Assembly (NCBI GenBank): GCA_029851415.1
Contig: CM056742.1
Coordinates: 148,867,121 to 148,931,120 of the forward strand
Direction of reading: 5' to 3'
Source: Eretmocerus hayati
Lineage: Eukaryota > Arthropoda > Insecta > Hymenoptera > Aphelinidae
DNA length: 64,000 nucleotides
The notes beneath the pieces are model-generated. The model had not been told where the DNA came from. It saw only the letters and a program-made list of their open reading frames with translations, and did no database searches. Position numbers and translations under genes: made by a program. Positions 10,334 to 22,403 of the stretch are shown one piece after another; the stretch's first letter is position 1, and every line of letters begins with the position of its first letter.

Positions 10334-11505
10334 CTATTTAATTACCTACACGGGTGTAAATCTCACATTGGAAGATGAGCATCACGTCTAGGTGGATCAA
10401 AATTTTTAGTTCATTCACATCATTAATGGTCCGATTTTGCATTCAACACATACAGCATTGGAGAGTTCTTGCAAGCTTGAGTTACCTTTACACACCACTC
10501 AGATATACTCGGCTGAAAATATACCTTTATGGATGCGGTAAAGAAATATCACAAACAACTGACTTTCTCTAGGTTGAATATTTGTTCCTAAAACACGAGA
10601 TGACTGACACACAATTATTGTAAATCAGTTATCGATTATACTCTTCTCGAATGACTTTTACGGACATCTTTTTACTTTGAACCTCATTCAATCATGAAAT
10701 AAATATGGACGAGTGCAAACCTTGTGGGGTTAGCTCATTTTTGATTCTCAAATAATTAAGTTGATTATCCAAAAGCTTTTGAACGTGATAGCTGATTATT
10801 CTGCAAAAGTTGTGAAAACATTTTTTAAATGTACCATTAGCCTACCTAATCGAAACAAGATTTTCAAAGTTGTCCCCATTTTTCGACCATTTCTAATTTT
10901 GTGGTCTCTGCGTGCAACCATAGCGGTTCTTCAAGAATTGAAATGGACTGACCTCATCGCGATCGCAGTTGCCCAAATACTCCAATATTATCAGTTTTTG
11001 TCATTCGAAATATATTTTGATGGTAATCATGTCCACGTTGTAAGTTCTCATAGCTACACTTGTTCAAAATTGATCAATAAAATGTCCAGTCTTTTAATAC
11101 AGCCAAAAAACATTTCGTAGACAAATTTTGGACGAGATGAGACGGAATCTTTAATAGAGTAATAACTTGAAAAAGAAAAAAATCAGTAGTCAGTACATAC
11201 CCCACACATCATAAGTACTTGTGCAGAGTGTTTTCTTAATGTGATATCTTCTTTGGCATCAAAGATATTTTACAGTGGAATGATAGAATATTTAAATGAC
11301 ATGCAACAGTTTAGGTAAAAGAAATGTCAAAAATGATGTAGAGTTAGGGTCGTTGCATGCTCATTGTTTCGCAATCAGTATCTATACCTTACACAGTGAA
11401 TGTCCTGGATTAACCAGGACAGATCATCATATCTGGATCACGAATCTAACTGAAAGTTCGGGAATAGTCTTCATTCAGCTTCAGCTTTTAGCATTGTATA
11501 TATTC
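10334..11505. other. Gene-free AT-rich spacer
   Basis: No supported exon or repeat. The frame at 10761-11120 (+, 119 aa) has no recognisable motif and is AT-rich, so it is not called. Confidence 0.45.
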
Positions 11506-12479
11506 AGGGTGTTTCAAAAGTAGTGTACTTCCCCGCATAAGGTGAAAGTATTTCGAATTCCAGATCAGATGATTTTTTTTCTTTCTTTCTTTACTCCAAT
11601 TCCGTATTGGCGAATGGATTTTGTTGAGATCATAACTCTTTGGAGGAGCGCGTTTTCCCCAAAACCCGATTGAAAATCTTTAACTTAGTACTAATGCAGT
11701 ACCTGTCCAAGACTCATGCGGCAGATCACAGAATCCGAGCGGTGCCACAACAGTACTAGCGCGGTACTACAAGACTAATACGGGAGCTTTACAACACTTT
11801 CTTAGAGCTTGGATGGTACCACAACAGTTCTAGCGTAGCAGTACCACTTCGAGACTGATACGGAAGCTTTGCGACTCTTTTTTGGAACGCGGATGGTACC
11901 CCAACGGTCTGAGCGGGGCAATACCACTCCGCCACACTTTTTCGGATCTTGGGTGGTACCATGGCGTAAAAATAACGTTATTTTTACGCCATGGGTGGTA
12001 CTGTAACGTTACTAGTGTGTCAGTACCAATCTAAATCAAACATGGCTGATTCGCAAGACTAAGACGATGGTGCTAGTACTTTTGCGGTACCATCCGAGTC
12101 TCGGTGAGGTGTCGCGGAGCTTCCGTATCAGTCTCGAAGTGGTACTGCTGCGCTAGAACTATTGTGGTACTATCCAAGTTCCGAAAAAGTGTCGTGGAGC
12201 TTCTGTGTCAGTTTCGAAGTGGTACCGCAATAGTATACCGCTGCGCTAGTACACGCACTGTTGCGGCATCACTCAAATCCTGTAGAACTGTCGCGGAAAT
12301 GCCGCATGAGTCTTGAACTGGTACTGCATTAGTACTAAGTTGGTGGGAAAATGCTCTCCTTGAGCAAATTCTGGCCTCAACAAAATTCATCGACCATATT
12401 AAAAGGGAAAAAAGATTCCATCTGAAATTCGAAGTACTTCCACCCCATGTTGGGAAATACACTACTTTTGAAGCACCCT
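11506..12479. mobile_element. Foldback DNA transposon with AGGGTG ends
   Basis: Both ends match as inverted copies: AGGGTGTTTCAAAAGTAGTG at 11506 and AGGGTGCTTCAAAAGTAGTG reading in from 12479. The arms stay homologous inwards, for example ACTTAGTACTAATGCAGTAC near 11683 with its complement near 12320, all the way to the centre. The inner half is made of degenerate sub-repeats containing GGTACCACAACAGT-type sequence. A clear target duplication was not found. There is no transposase frame, so this is a non-autonomous, MITE-like element. Confidence 0.8.
11959..11994. repeat. 36-bp perfect palindrome at the centre of the foldback
   Basis: CCATGGCGTAAAAATAAC is followed immediately by its exact reverse complement, with no spacer, around AACGTT at 11976/11977. 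Confidence 0.95.
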
Positions 12480-15400
12480 ACAGCATATACCTATACAATG
12501 CTATACGTATACATATTTACATGTATGAATTTTAATGTAGGAACATATGGACAATGCCAATGATTTCGGCTGTGAATCGGAAATCCTTGAGCGTCGGGCT
12601 CGAAGAAGATTATTTCGAGACTTTCAGATGAATACGTGATCCGTATGTGATGACCTCTCCTGGTAAACTCAAACTTATCAGAATCGGTACTCAATACAAC
12701 TGGAAGCCAATCACGAAATCCGTTTTTTGCATTATTAACCGATTCGAACTAATTTTGCAGATCCCTCCATTAATCGGTAAGCCAATCGTGTCCTGATTTA
12801 CCGATCGAGCAACCGATTTCTGCCATTTTGATCTCGATCGGCAAGAGCTCGGCTTTATCGGTAAGATAATTTTCTACCGTTCCATAGCAATGGGCCCAAA
12901 CAGGCCCCGCTCGATGGAGTTACTTGTTTCTCTTCGCTTTTTATCCATGATTCAGTCCCGCTGGCATTCAAATAATTCAGTAAAGACGGAAAACGAAGAT
13001 AACGCGTGACGAAATTTTATTCTGATGTATCCAGATATTATCCAGATCTCAGCATTGGAACTTACGCGAGAGTATTATGAGCGAAAGAACAAACACAAAG
13101 ACGTTCTATGTATATCTGCACAGGTGCATTGGAGCAAAATAAAATAATGACTGCGATGGAGTATAGAAGAAAGACTGAGACATCGAGAGAGTATAGAACT
13201 GAGAATAAACGGAACGACAGGGGTACACAATGGTACATACATGCCAGATGTTCGTCTTATATGGCATGTACTTCTTTGTATGATCGCAATAAGTATAAAC
13301 GAATGAATGTAGGTGTGTACACACATTTAGATTATAATACTCAATTCTGTCACGAGTTCTGCAATGGCATCGACGTTTTGTCTCCACCTACACACATTTC
13401 TACGTCTTTATATGTACGTGGTATGTACTCATGTCGAGTATCACCAACGACTATGGGGATCATAAGTGCAAAAACGGTCATATGGTGTCCTGCCACTCAT
13501 ATACCTTGTTATATAGACATAGAACCTCACATTTATTCTACTGGGTGAGTGGGCACAATTATACAAACTAAGCGATCATTATACGAAATGAGTGACGGGT
13601 GAAATTTTTATTATTATTTGCACAGTATAGAGCGCGCTAATTCGTCCTGAAAGAAACTCATAGAGAGTCTGCTCGATCGTAACCGATTAAAATTGCGCAT
13701 AATTCGTCAAGATCTACTATCAATGTATGTATGAATGTATGTATGCGTGAGAGCATCAGATAAAAACGTGAGATATACTCTTTGGCGTGTTACGTAAAAT
13801 CCGCGAGTCAGCATCTCACATACATGACATGTAATAGTGATGCGACGACTCTAATGTGCAATGCATTATCCGAGATGGAAATTTTTTTTTCCATTATCCT
13901 GGGATATACGATGATGCTCGCTCGCGACGCAAGGATTACGCGTACTATACTCTTGAGTCATGTCAATGCATATGTACATATGGTTCTCATGATGCGAGGA
14001 AATGCATTATACAGTGAGAGTGAAAGAGATTGCATGAATACGTGTGATTACCTATATTTTCAAGAGAGTCGGTTTTATTCTCATGTGATATCTATATGCA
14101 TCCAATGCCAACGAATGCGAATGTCTATCCTGATTATTACAACGATGAAGTCACTGGGTTGTTTGCTTACATTCATTTTTTACATTTTCTCAGCTCGCAA
14201 TTAGCGCCACTACATACCTTCTACTAAAATTGTATTGACTATTTCTCATTTTCTATAGAGTCCTTGAGGATATTATTTACAGTCTACAATCCTTAATCGA
14301 CATAATTGTACTAACGAACCGTGCCTATTCTTACACACATACAATTATCATAGACACTTTTATATCGACATGCAATTGTAAAATCAAACATTGTCAGCTT
14401 TGATTACATATTGTAATACTCAATTGATACAAGTCGGTCCCCTACTATTACAACATATACTATCGAATCTATCCGAATTATCGAGTGATATCTATGTGCA
14501 TAGAAATAATTATTAGAGAGTTGCGAGGTTATGAATGCAATACCACGTATAGATATATAGAAAGGCGGTGGAGTTGGTGGTCATTAGTTTCGGGCACGTA
14601 ATACCCATTATGTAGGACCTCAGTCTGTTCTGAGACTCATAGGCCTCGCTCATAGGCACTACTGCAATGAATTTCAAAACGCGCATGACGGGCGTCTTTT
14701 ATTCGTCATTCGTCGCGCTACCACGTCAAAAATGCATAATACTATTATAGCTGTACTTTGAATCACTACTTATGGCACGTACGAAACGAACTTAGGAAGC
14801 TAATATCTCCAAAAAGTCGTTTTTCAAATGCTACAAAATCGCTTCTCTTATTATGTCTATACTGCATAATGTGCATATGTAAAGGTATTATACACACATA
14901 ATAGGTCCCTCTTTGGTATTATAGGCTTTTGGATGTTGGCTTAGCAGGTCTCTGTTGAGAAATTTCAACGTCCACGCGAACGTAATTAACGCGGACTTAG
15001 CTCTGATTGATGCCGCCTTACAACGCGAAATTGAAATTCCCGCCACACAGAAGCTCTCTTCGACTCTCTTTCTCTATTATACCCTCGAATGCATAATAAT
15101 CAAAAATGCAGCAGGTGTACGTATGGGCGATGTAGAAGTAGTGAGTCAGATCTATCATCGGGACACATCGATCGCCTTCTTTTCTTGAATATCTTATTTT
15201 TCTAACGATGAAAGAGGCGCGATTACACTTTACATAGCGGTATATGTTACGAAGAAAACAATGCAGAATAAAAGGCCGGTGAAGTCAAATATCTTTTGCG
15301 GCTTTTTTTTACATTTGTATTCCGCGAGCGGACATCAGAAAGACGTGAACGTGTTTTCAGAAATATGTATTGTATGTATGTATGTATCTATTTACAGTCA

Positions 15401-18400
15401 CGCCACGAGATCTGAATTTCCATTAACAATGCTTATTAACAATGAACAGTTACGTCGTAGACTGAAAAGTACATATAGGTGTAGGTGTTCGAATGGCCAA
15501 TAGCGGGAAAGCTGCTATACCTATGGCCAAGAGAGCGTGTCCGCAACGCTGCAAGTAAATTTTACTTGGTGTTGTGTGCTTTTATATGCATCAAGTATAT
15601 GTTACTTGGTATTATACGCGGGGGCCAATTTGATAAATCGGAAGATATGTATACATATAAGTACAAGTTGGAAATATATTAAAAAATCGAATTGTGCGGG
15701 AGGTTAGCCTATTGTATAACGATATTTATTCATTTTATTATAAAGTTAAGTGGGTGGATTTGATTCCAAAAACGTGGTGTTGGTTAGACACTTGAATCGT
15801 GAGGCAAAATATTACATAGCTTCAGTAGGGATCTGTGGAAATAACGAAGGGCAGGTAGTAGTAGTATGTAGTAGGATAGATATGCCGAATAGATATTTTA
15901 ATACAGATAATCTGGGAGATATGCCCCCTGTTGCGAGACAGAGAGAACTCTGACGATGGGGAACCCAAAGACGGACGTCCGGTTCGTTATTGGGCGTGTA
16001 ATTTTATATGCTTTTCTCCTCTGTTCGCTGATTTTCACCCTCTTCCTCTATATGCCTATACCTCTACCTATATTATTCGTACTTACTCACTTTTCCATCA
16101 CAATGTGTCTGTAGACATTTTTTTTTATCCGACAAGTGGGGTACTCTGCATCACTGATTTGCATACGAATAACTCAGTAGTATGTTATAGTGTGCAAGAT
16201 AAAAAAATTTACTCCCCCGCGGTGCATGAGTAAGCGTACGAATCGCCAAGTTTTCAATGTTTGCGCTGGCCAAACTCGTACGAGTAGATTCTATACTCTC
16301 TAAGCGGAGAGTGATGCAAGGATAAAATGTATTTTTTGCTTCAAAAAGGATAATAACGAGGACCGAGGGTGTAGATTGAAGCGTCTATTACTCGACGATA
16401 AAAATTGCCAATCAATCTAGTGTAAGCCTCACGATCTTTCTTTTTTGCAGAATTTTAATTGGAACGAAAGCTAAGCTCGATTAATAGGATGTATCCATTC
16501 AGAAATACATTTTCTAGTGGATGATGATACCAGGAAAAATATCTATAGTAATGATAACGATGTTGCAAGATGTTTGTCCCTGATGAATCGAGTCCAGAAT
16601 AAATTCTTTTTTCAACGGTCGTTAAAAAAACATCCAAAAGAAATTATCGATTGCAAAATATCGAATGTATCGATATACAGTGTATCTATTTGTGTGCAAT
16701 GGTACAAATTAGTTTCCGTGTTTCTCTTCCGATCTTCCTGAGCTGTATATGCAGTGATTTGATCGATCGTGGAATAGGTGAGCCAAAGCCATCGATAGAC
16801 TCGTAGTAGTTTTAAAATGGACAGCCCATCGTGTTTCGAGGAAAACTCAATTGCACACCATCACACGCCTAGAACTCTGATGCGAACTGATGGCTCTTTC
16901 ACTTCAACTCTTGACTATTTTTCGCCACTTCCTCGTTTTTTTTTTTTTTTTGCTAAGCGTCGGATTGTGAAGGGCTCTGATGCGTTTCCCGTTTTTCCGC
17001 CGACTTACGGTTTCGTTTCGTTTTCCTCACTCCTATCCTCGGTTCTCTTTTCGCGCCCTAAATTTTTCGCCCAGAGCCTTTTCCGTAAAGCAACGAGACG
17101 ACGCTTCCGCTCAATTCCATTTTCTTTCTTTTTCACACATACTATGTACACATACTTACTCTCATAGTATGTAGCTTTTGTAAGCGATTAAAGTTCAGTT
17201 ATTCGGCTCGACTGACTTTCTACTTCTATCTCCTTCTGATGTTTCTTGTCTTTTCGACTTTTCCAACTCGTTTTACCGCGTGTCGATCTTTTGTAAAAGC
17301 GAATGTAAGTCATTTCCTTCTAAAGACTTTGGCATTTTTGCAGTCAAATTTGCTCGTATAGTGTGGTGCTTGACAAACAAAATACCGTGGGTGTGCGTAA
17401 ATCGCAAAAGATGATTGAATATTAAAGCCGATCGGATATAAATTCAGATACCAAAGGGATCATCATAAATTCCAAGTGTGCATCACAGGGACGATCACGA
17501 GATCCTTTATGTACCTCGTAATTCCAATTCACAAGGGCACTTTTTTTGTATTCTGTTTTTTTTTGTTTTTTGTTTTCATCCACCCAACGTGACATCGCGA
17601 ACAACTATAGGAACCAGAATTCACTCTCGCGCGAAAAACGAACAGATTTTTTTTTGGCGACAGGATCATCCTATCCGACAGATATTCACCATATACTCGC
17701 AGCAGCATCCCATCCGATGATGACAAAAAGAAAAGAGAAAAAGTCGTATGAATGTATATATACTCTTGGTCATCTCAAAAGCTGAGCGATATTAGCGCGG
17801 ATTATGTAAGTCTTCCATCCTCATTCCACTTCCTGCTATGTAGTTTGGTATTATAAGAACACAGATGAGACGAATTCTCGTGAGGATCGAGTGTGGCACG
17901 TCAATAACGATGATCTATAAGATCGAAAATTGATTTTGGCCTCCGCGTCACTTCACTCTTGCAAAAAGGCCACAAACACAAACTGCCATTCTATATCTTT
18001 GCGAAAGAGGATGGGGCGCGACGACTAAACCATCAGAGTCCGGGCCGGTCGGATTTTGGCTCATAATTCAATCTTGCGCTCGGTGAGAGATGGACGTCCC
18101 GCATCGATGTTATCCATATAGATATATAGGTATTTCGATCGTTTTCGAGCGATGCATCGAAAACTAGTCCATCTTAATAACGCCTGCATATATCCTGGTG
18201 GCGCAAATACACAGAAATCGACGTGCTGATATAATAGTCTCTCAGTCAAATTTCACACTAATGAATCACAAAGGTGACTCAAGCCATTAAGCTTGAGGAA
18301 TCGATGGACTGCAAGTATTATAACAGCGCGCTCATATAACAAGGTGGTTTGGTGCCTGCTCTTAATATGCGTTCCTTGACTTGACGGCAAAAAATTTCTC

Positions 18401-19052
18401 AACGCATAGAATCGTCAACGTTATAAGTATATTAGTCATCGAATACGAGAAAGCTTTGCATTGAACGAACAAAAGAAAATTCCCTCACGTCGCTCATGTT
18501 CGTGAATTTTAAATTAGCTTCATCGTCATTTGTACTTGGAACGATGCAGCATAATTTGGAGGCATAGAAACTCATTTGGCTGTCGCATCGCGTATTCTTG
18601 CAGCACTTTCGACGAGCGGTACCTATATGTGTGTAGTGATTCTCTCGATGTGAAAGCTTGCGTAGAATTTGGGGTGACATCCAAGAGCACAGCCTGAATG
18701 CATATTGGCTATTCCGTCGAAAATTGCAGATTTTGGTCAGGTCTAGATCTTTTTCTTCATTGTTTTCAAGACAACGTGAACTGGGTAAGCCTTGGGACGC
18801 CATCAATTTACCTTTGTATGGAATTTGATGAAAATTCAGAACAAAATCGTGAATCATTCAGCCACTTGATTAGTTTGATGCCTCAGACCAAGACATAACT
18901 GTAAAATGCGAGAAAAATGTATGAAGTAAACTATATCTTAAGATATGTCCGAATGAAATCCCATAGAGAGTAAAATTGATGTCATGTGTAAGAGCTTACA
19001 GAAACCTTGGCTTTTTCACACTACATAAGGAGTTCTGGAGTGAGACATCAAT
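12480..19052. other. Gene-free stretch
   Basis: About 6.6 kb with no supported exon. Frames of 140-146 aa at 13108-13548 (+), 13782-14204 (+) and 18432-18857 (-) have no recognisable motif, signal peptide or splice context. Short TATG/TGTA simple repeats occur near 13725 and 15370. A degenerate sequence near 18770-18800 (GAACTGGGTAAGCCTTGGGAC) resembles the ends of the element that follows. Confidence 0.45.
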
Positions 19053-19930
19053 TACCGTCAACTGGGGTAACTTTGGGACAACCTCTGCATTATCACGCGC
19101 AATCAGCAAGGCAGATAATCCTGAGCCTTGGTTACTATTTTCCCAACTTGGGGCACGCATGAGCAATGTTTTGCACCGGCGCAAGGTCCTCTATTAGTTG
19201 TGGGGTCATTTATAGACAGACTTCTTCAAGAATATGTTTCCAATTCAAAGAACAGTTTTTCAGAAAAATGAGCGTGGTACCGACATTTGCAGAGTGACTC
19301 CAAGGTGACTGGGCTAGATTTCACTTGTCCGTACACATATCTGAACGAATCTATCATTACATTGGCGTACTTCTACCCAGTTTCCATTTTGTTGCGGAAG
19401 AACTAGGAAATATGTATTTTCTTCTGCAAACTGGGTCAACTTTGGCCCAAAGTCGTGTCCCAAAGTCTTTGGGACACGACTTTGCGCCCATAACTCTGAC
19501 CAAGGATTTCCGAATATACTCTAATACCTATCAATCGAGTGCTGAAACTGTAAGCTTTCGATTGACCACAGACACAATGCAATTTTGATGCGACTGGTAC
19601 GAGATATACAAGTTACATGATTTTAAAGGAGAACAATGCGATTTTGTCCCAAAGTTATCCCAGTTGACGGTAGCCGTGGAATTCTCAATATAATGTATGC
19701 TGTCTCAAAGTTACCCCAAACCAGTTTAACTTTGGGGCCCGAGTTTCAGCGCTCATATCTTCAACTAGAGATATCCAAATGCACTTTTCAAACACTTCAA
19801 TCAAAAGCTGGAGCTGTAAGCTTTCGATTGACTACACATACAATGCGCCTGTGGTGTAAGACGCACAAGTCTCACGAGTTTGAAGGAAAAAAATGCGGTT
19901 TTTGTCCCAAAGTTACCCCAGTTGATGGTA
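19053..19930. mobile_element. TA-flanked MITE, TACCGTC/GGGGTAACTTTGGG family, copy 1
   Basis: Inverted ends read CCGTCAACTGGGGTAACTTT from 19055 and CCATCAACTGGGGTAACTTT inwards from 19928. Each is flanked by TA (19053-19054 and 19929-19930), as expected for Tc1/mariner-type insertion. A second right end sits inside at about 19642-19672, also followed by TA. The block from about 19500 to 19672 is repeated from about 19740 to 19930 (shared AGCTTTCGATTGAC), so the right half is tandemly duplicated. It has no transposase frame. It is related to the element at 36400-37220. Confidence 0.75.
19449..19483. repeat. Perfect 17-bp hairpin with a 1-nt loop
   Basis: AAAGTCGTGTCCCAAAG, one T, then its exact complement. 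It lies inside the TA-flanked element and reuses the CCCAAAGT end motif, so it probably came from a local inverted duplication. Confidence 0.9.
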
Positions 19931-20443
19931 GCTGGTTGTTAACAAAATTCCAACAGTTGGATTTTTGAAGAAATTTTTTTTAGGCAACTCGTAATTATGT
20001 CGATCGAAAATTCCACCAAATTTTACAGGCTGATGTCCAAACGTTCTGAACTGTGATCCTCATTATACTCGAAACTTTTTGACCCAGAGCCTCGCCCAGA
20101 GCTTCAACAAACTCACTAGAATATCGCTTTTTCTTTGAAAAATTTTAAAAGTTGTTTCATTATTGAAAACCCACTTATTCGCGTTTCTTAGCTCACATCC
20201 TCGATAGGAATTTCTTACTCCTCATATATCAGATTAGAACCCATAGTTCCCGAAAATATACGATAAAATTGTTCTTGTCAATTATCATCAATCCTCCGTG
20301 AATGTTTCGGCGAAGAGCTTCAAGTTTTCCACGCTTTTCAAGGCATCGCAGTCATGAAACTCACGTTTCAAACCCCGATGTCCCGGTTCCGCAACATTGC
20401 AACATATTCAACTACAGAATCAAGATGAATCATTGATGAATGT
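19931..20443. other. Gene-free spacer between two transposons
   Basis: AT-rich and without recognisable coding or repeat structure. Confidence 0.45.
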
Positions 20444-22403
20444 TAAGGGGGTTCGATAGTTATTGACTTTTTCGGGCAGGAAGCTGGAACTGATAGAATT
20501 TTTAGATTGAGAGCCTCCGGATCGATTGCCGTTGAGAAAAATATCGGTTGACGATGAAATTTTCGAGATTAACTAATTTGAAAATTGCATGTTTGGCCCA
20601 CATCTTAAGGGGCGTATTAAGGTAGTACCCGCGTGCAGGCCCGTATCAATGAGAGGGCGCCGGAGCTCGAGTAGCGTTGCCGCATGAGCGCAGCAGACGA
20701 CGCATACCGCAAAGCATGGCGTTGGACCCGAAAATGCCTCTCCGGCCGACTTCGGAATCAATTTGCTAAAGATTTTGATCGACTAGCCACATTTCTGCTG
20801 CTAGTAAGGGAATTAGCAAGACCGCATTTAGACGTATATTAAAATTTTACAGAACTTGACATATTTATTTCCGCATGAGCAGGTATAAACAGTGACGCTC
20901 CCATAAGACCGCGTGTATAAGCGCGTCAGATGCCGATGCTTTTTTCTCAGAATTTATATCGTCAACCTCCTTTTTTCTTGGTAGATATGGAAAACTGAGA
21001 GTTTCAGCTTCAATTCTAGCTAATTCTTGCGACGCGAAACATATTTATTTGAAAATGCGGGTACTACCTTAAAGTTTCTAGCAAAAAGTGACGGGATATT
21101 CTTTCGTATTTATCGGTCACAATAATGAGAAACTGCATGTAGGAAGCTGTGCTCGAAGCTGTGAATCCATACTTTCTGATGAATCGATTAAAAAAAGGGG
21201 TTGACGAGCATTATAAAGAGAACTTTTGAATACAAACTGATGACGCGGAGGTTATACATGTAATTCCCATGCTCGTTGTGGCGAGGTCACGGTAGTCGTG
21301 CGATGCACCAAAAATTATAATTCATCATTTCACAGATTCTATCGAAGTAAAAGTGATTACTCGCACGTACGTCAACCTGTACCGCGACCAAAATGTGACA
21401 ATTGTTTTTGGTAGGACTCTAACTTCTCTAATTGTATAGGAAATTTCAGAATTTGCCTATTTTGCCTTTTCGAGAAAATCGACTTTGAAGTCGCTAAAAT
21501 ATGCCCGTCTTCCAGAGGCCACAGCTCTTCGAATATTGAGCCTAGACCAACGTATCTGGGCTCAAATCGAAGCTCTGAATTTGCCAAAATTGTTTTCGGC
21601 GTCAAACAGACCACACAATGAGCGAAAGAGATAAATTACATGGTCAAAGGTTTTCGCGCGTACTGCAGGGTATACCTATATATACGGCAAGACGGCGCGC
21701 GGAGGGGGCAACTGATCTCGAGCAGACGACAACACTGCTTTTGCGGGCTGGGATCGCCCGGATCGACGTTTGACGGGATGACTTGGGGAATATCTGCATT
21801 GGAGGAATTGATTGGAACCTTCTGCGAGGCCAGCAGAGCAGATCTAACCCCTTGCAGACGTAAAGCGGGTGCTAGAAACCTATGCATGCATCGAGATTAT
21901 CGCGAGACTTGTCTTCCCGCGCTGGCGCCACCCGTCCGCCATCTCACCATATATATAGGTATACTGTCACCACGTGTAACTTATAATCGACGGTATCATC
22001 CTTCGCGATAATCTTTCTGAAGATTTAATACCTAAAACAATTTTGGCAAATTCAGAGCTTCAATTTGAGCCCAGGTACGTTGATCTAGGCTCAATATTCG
22101 AAGAGCTGTGGCCTCTGGAAGACGGGCATATTTTAGCGACTCCAAAGTCGATTTTCTCGAAAAGGCAAAATTGGCAAATTCTGAAATTTTCTATACAATT
22201 AGAGAAGTTAGAGTCCTACCAAAAACAATTGTCACATTTTGGTCGCGGTACAGGTTGACGTACGTATTACTCGCCTAATCTAGATTCATATTTTGAATTT
22301 ACAGATAGAAATCAAAGCAGTCAGGAACGCGACAATGGATTTTTGGGCTTATTGCTACTATCGGTTTTTACCTTGACTCACGAGTCGCTATCGAACCCCC
22401 TAA
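20444..22403. mobile_element. TAA-flanked foldback element (PIF/Harbinger-like ends)
   Basis: Terminal inverted repeats GGGGGTTCGATAG at 20447 and CTATCGAACCCCC ending at 22400 are each flanked by TAA (20444-20446 and 22401-22403). A 3-bp TAA/TTA target duplication is characteristic of the PIF/Harbinger superfamily. Two inner arms, about 21370-21610 and 22030-22260, are inverted copies with about six substitutions. Each carries the same 70-codon open frame (ANSELxFEPRYV ... LSHFGRGTG). Five of the six differences change an amino acid, which argues against a selected protein. A 455-bp TTAA-flanked element is nested at 20618-21072. Confidence 0.75.
20618..21072. mobile_element. Nested TTAA-flanked MITE (piggyBac-like target)
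   Basis: The inverted ends GGTAGTACCCGC (20622-20633) and GCGGGTACTACC (21057-21068) are immediately flanked by TTAA on both sides (20618-20621 and 21069-21072). An exact TTAA duplication is the hallmark of piggyBac-type insertion. The 447 bp between the duplications hold no transposase frame. It lies wholly inside the larger TAA-flanked element, so it inserted later. Confidence 0.75.

Noticed and set aside
12720..12880. Repeated ATCGGTAAG and CCGAT motifs suggesting another small foldback
   Set aside because: Matches are short and scattered. No continuous inverted arms could be drawn.
18432..18857. 141-aa minus-strand frame
   Set aside because: Mixed composition but no family resemblance, no splice context and no conserved motif visible.
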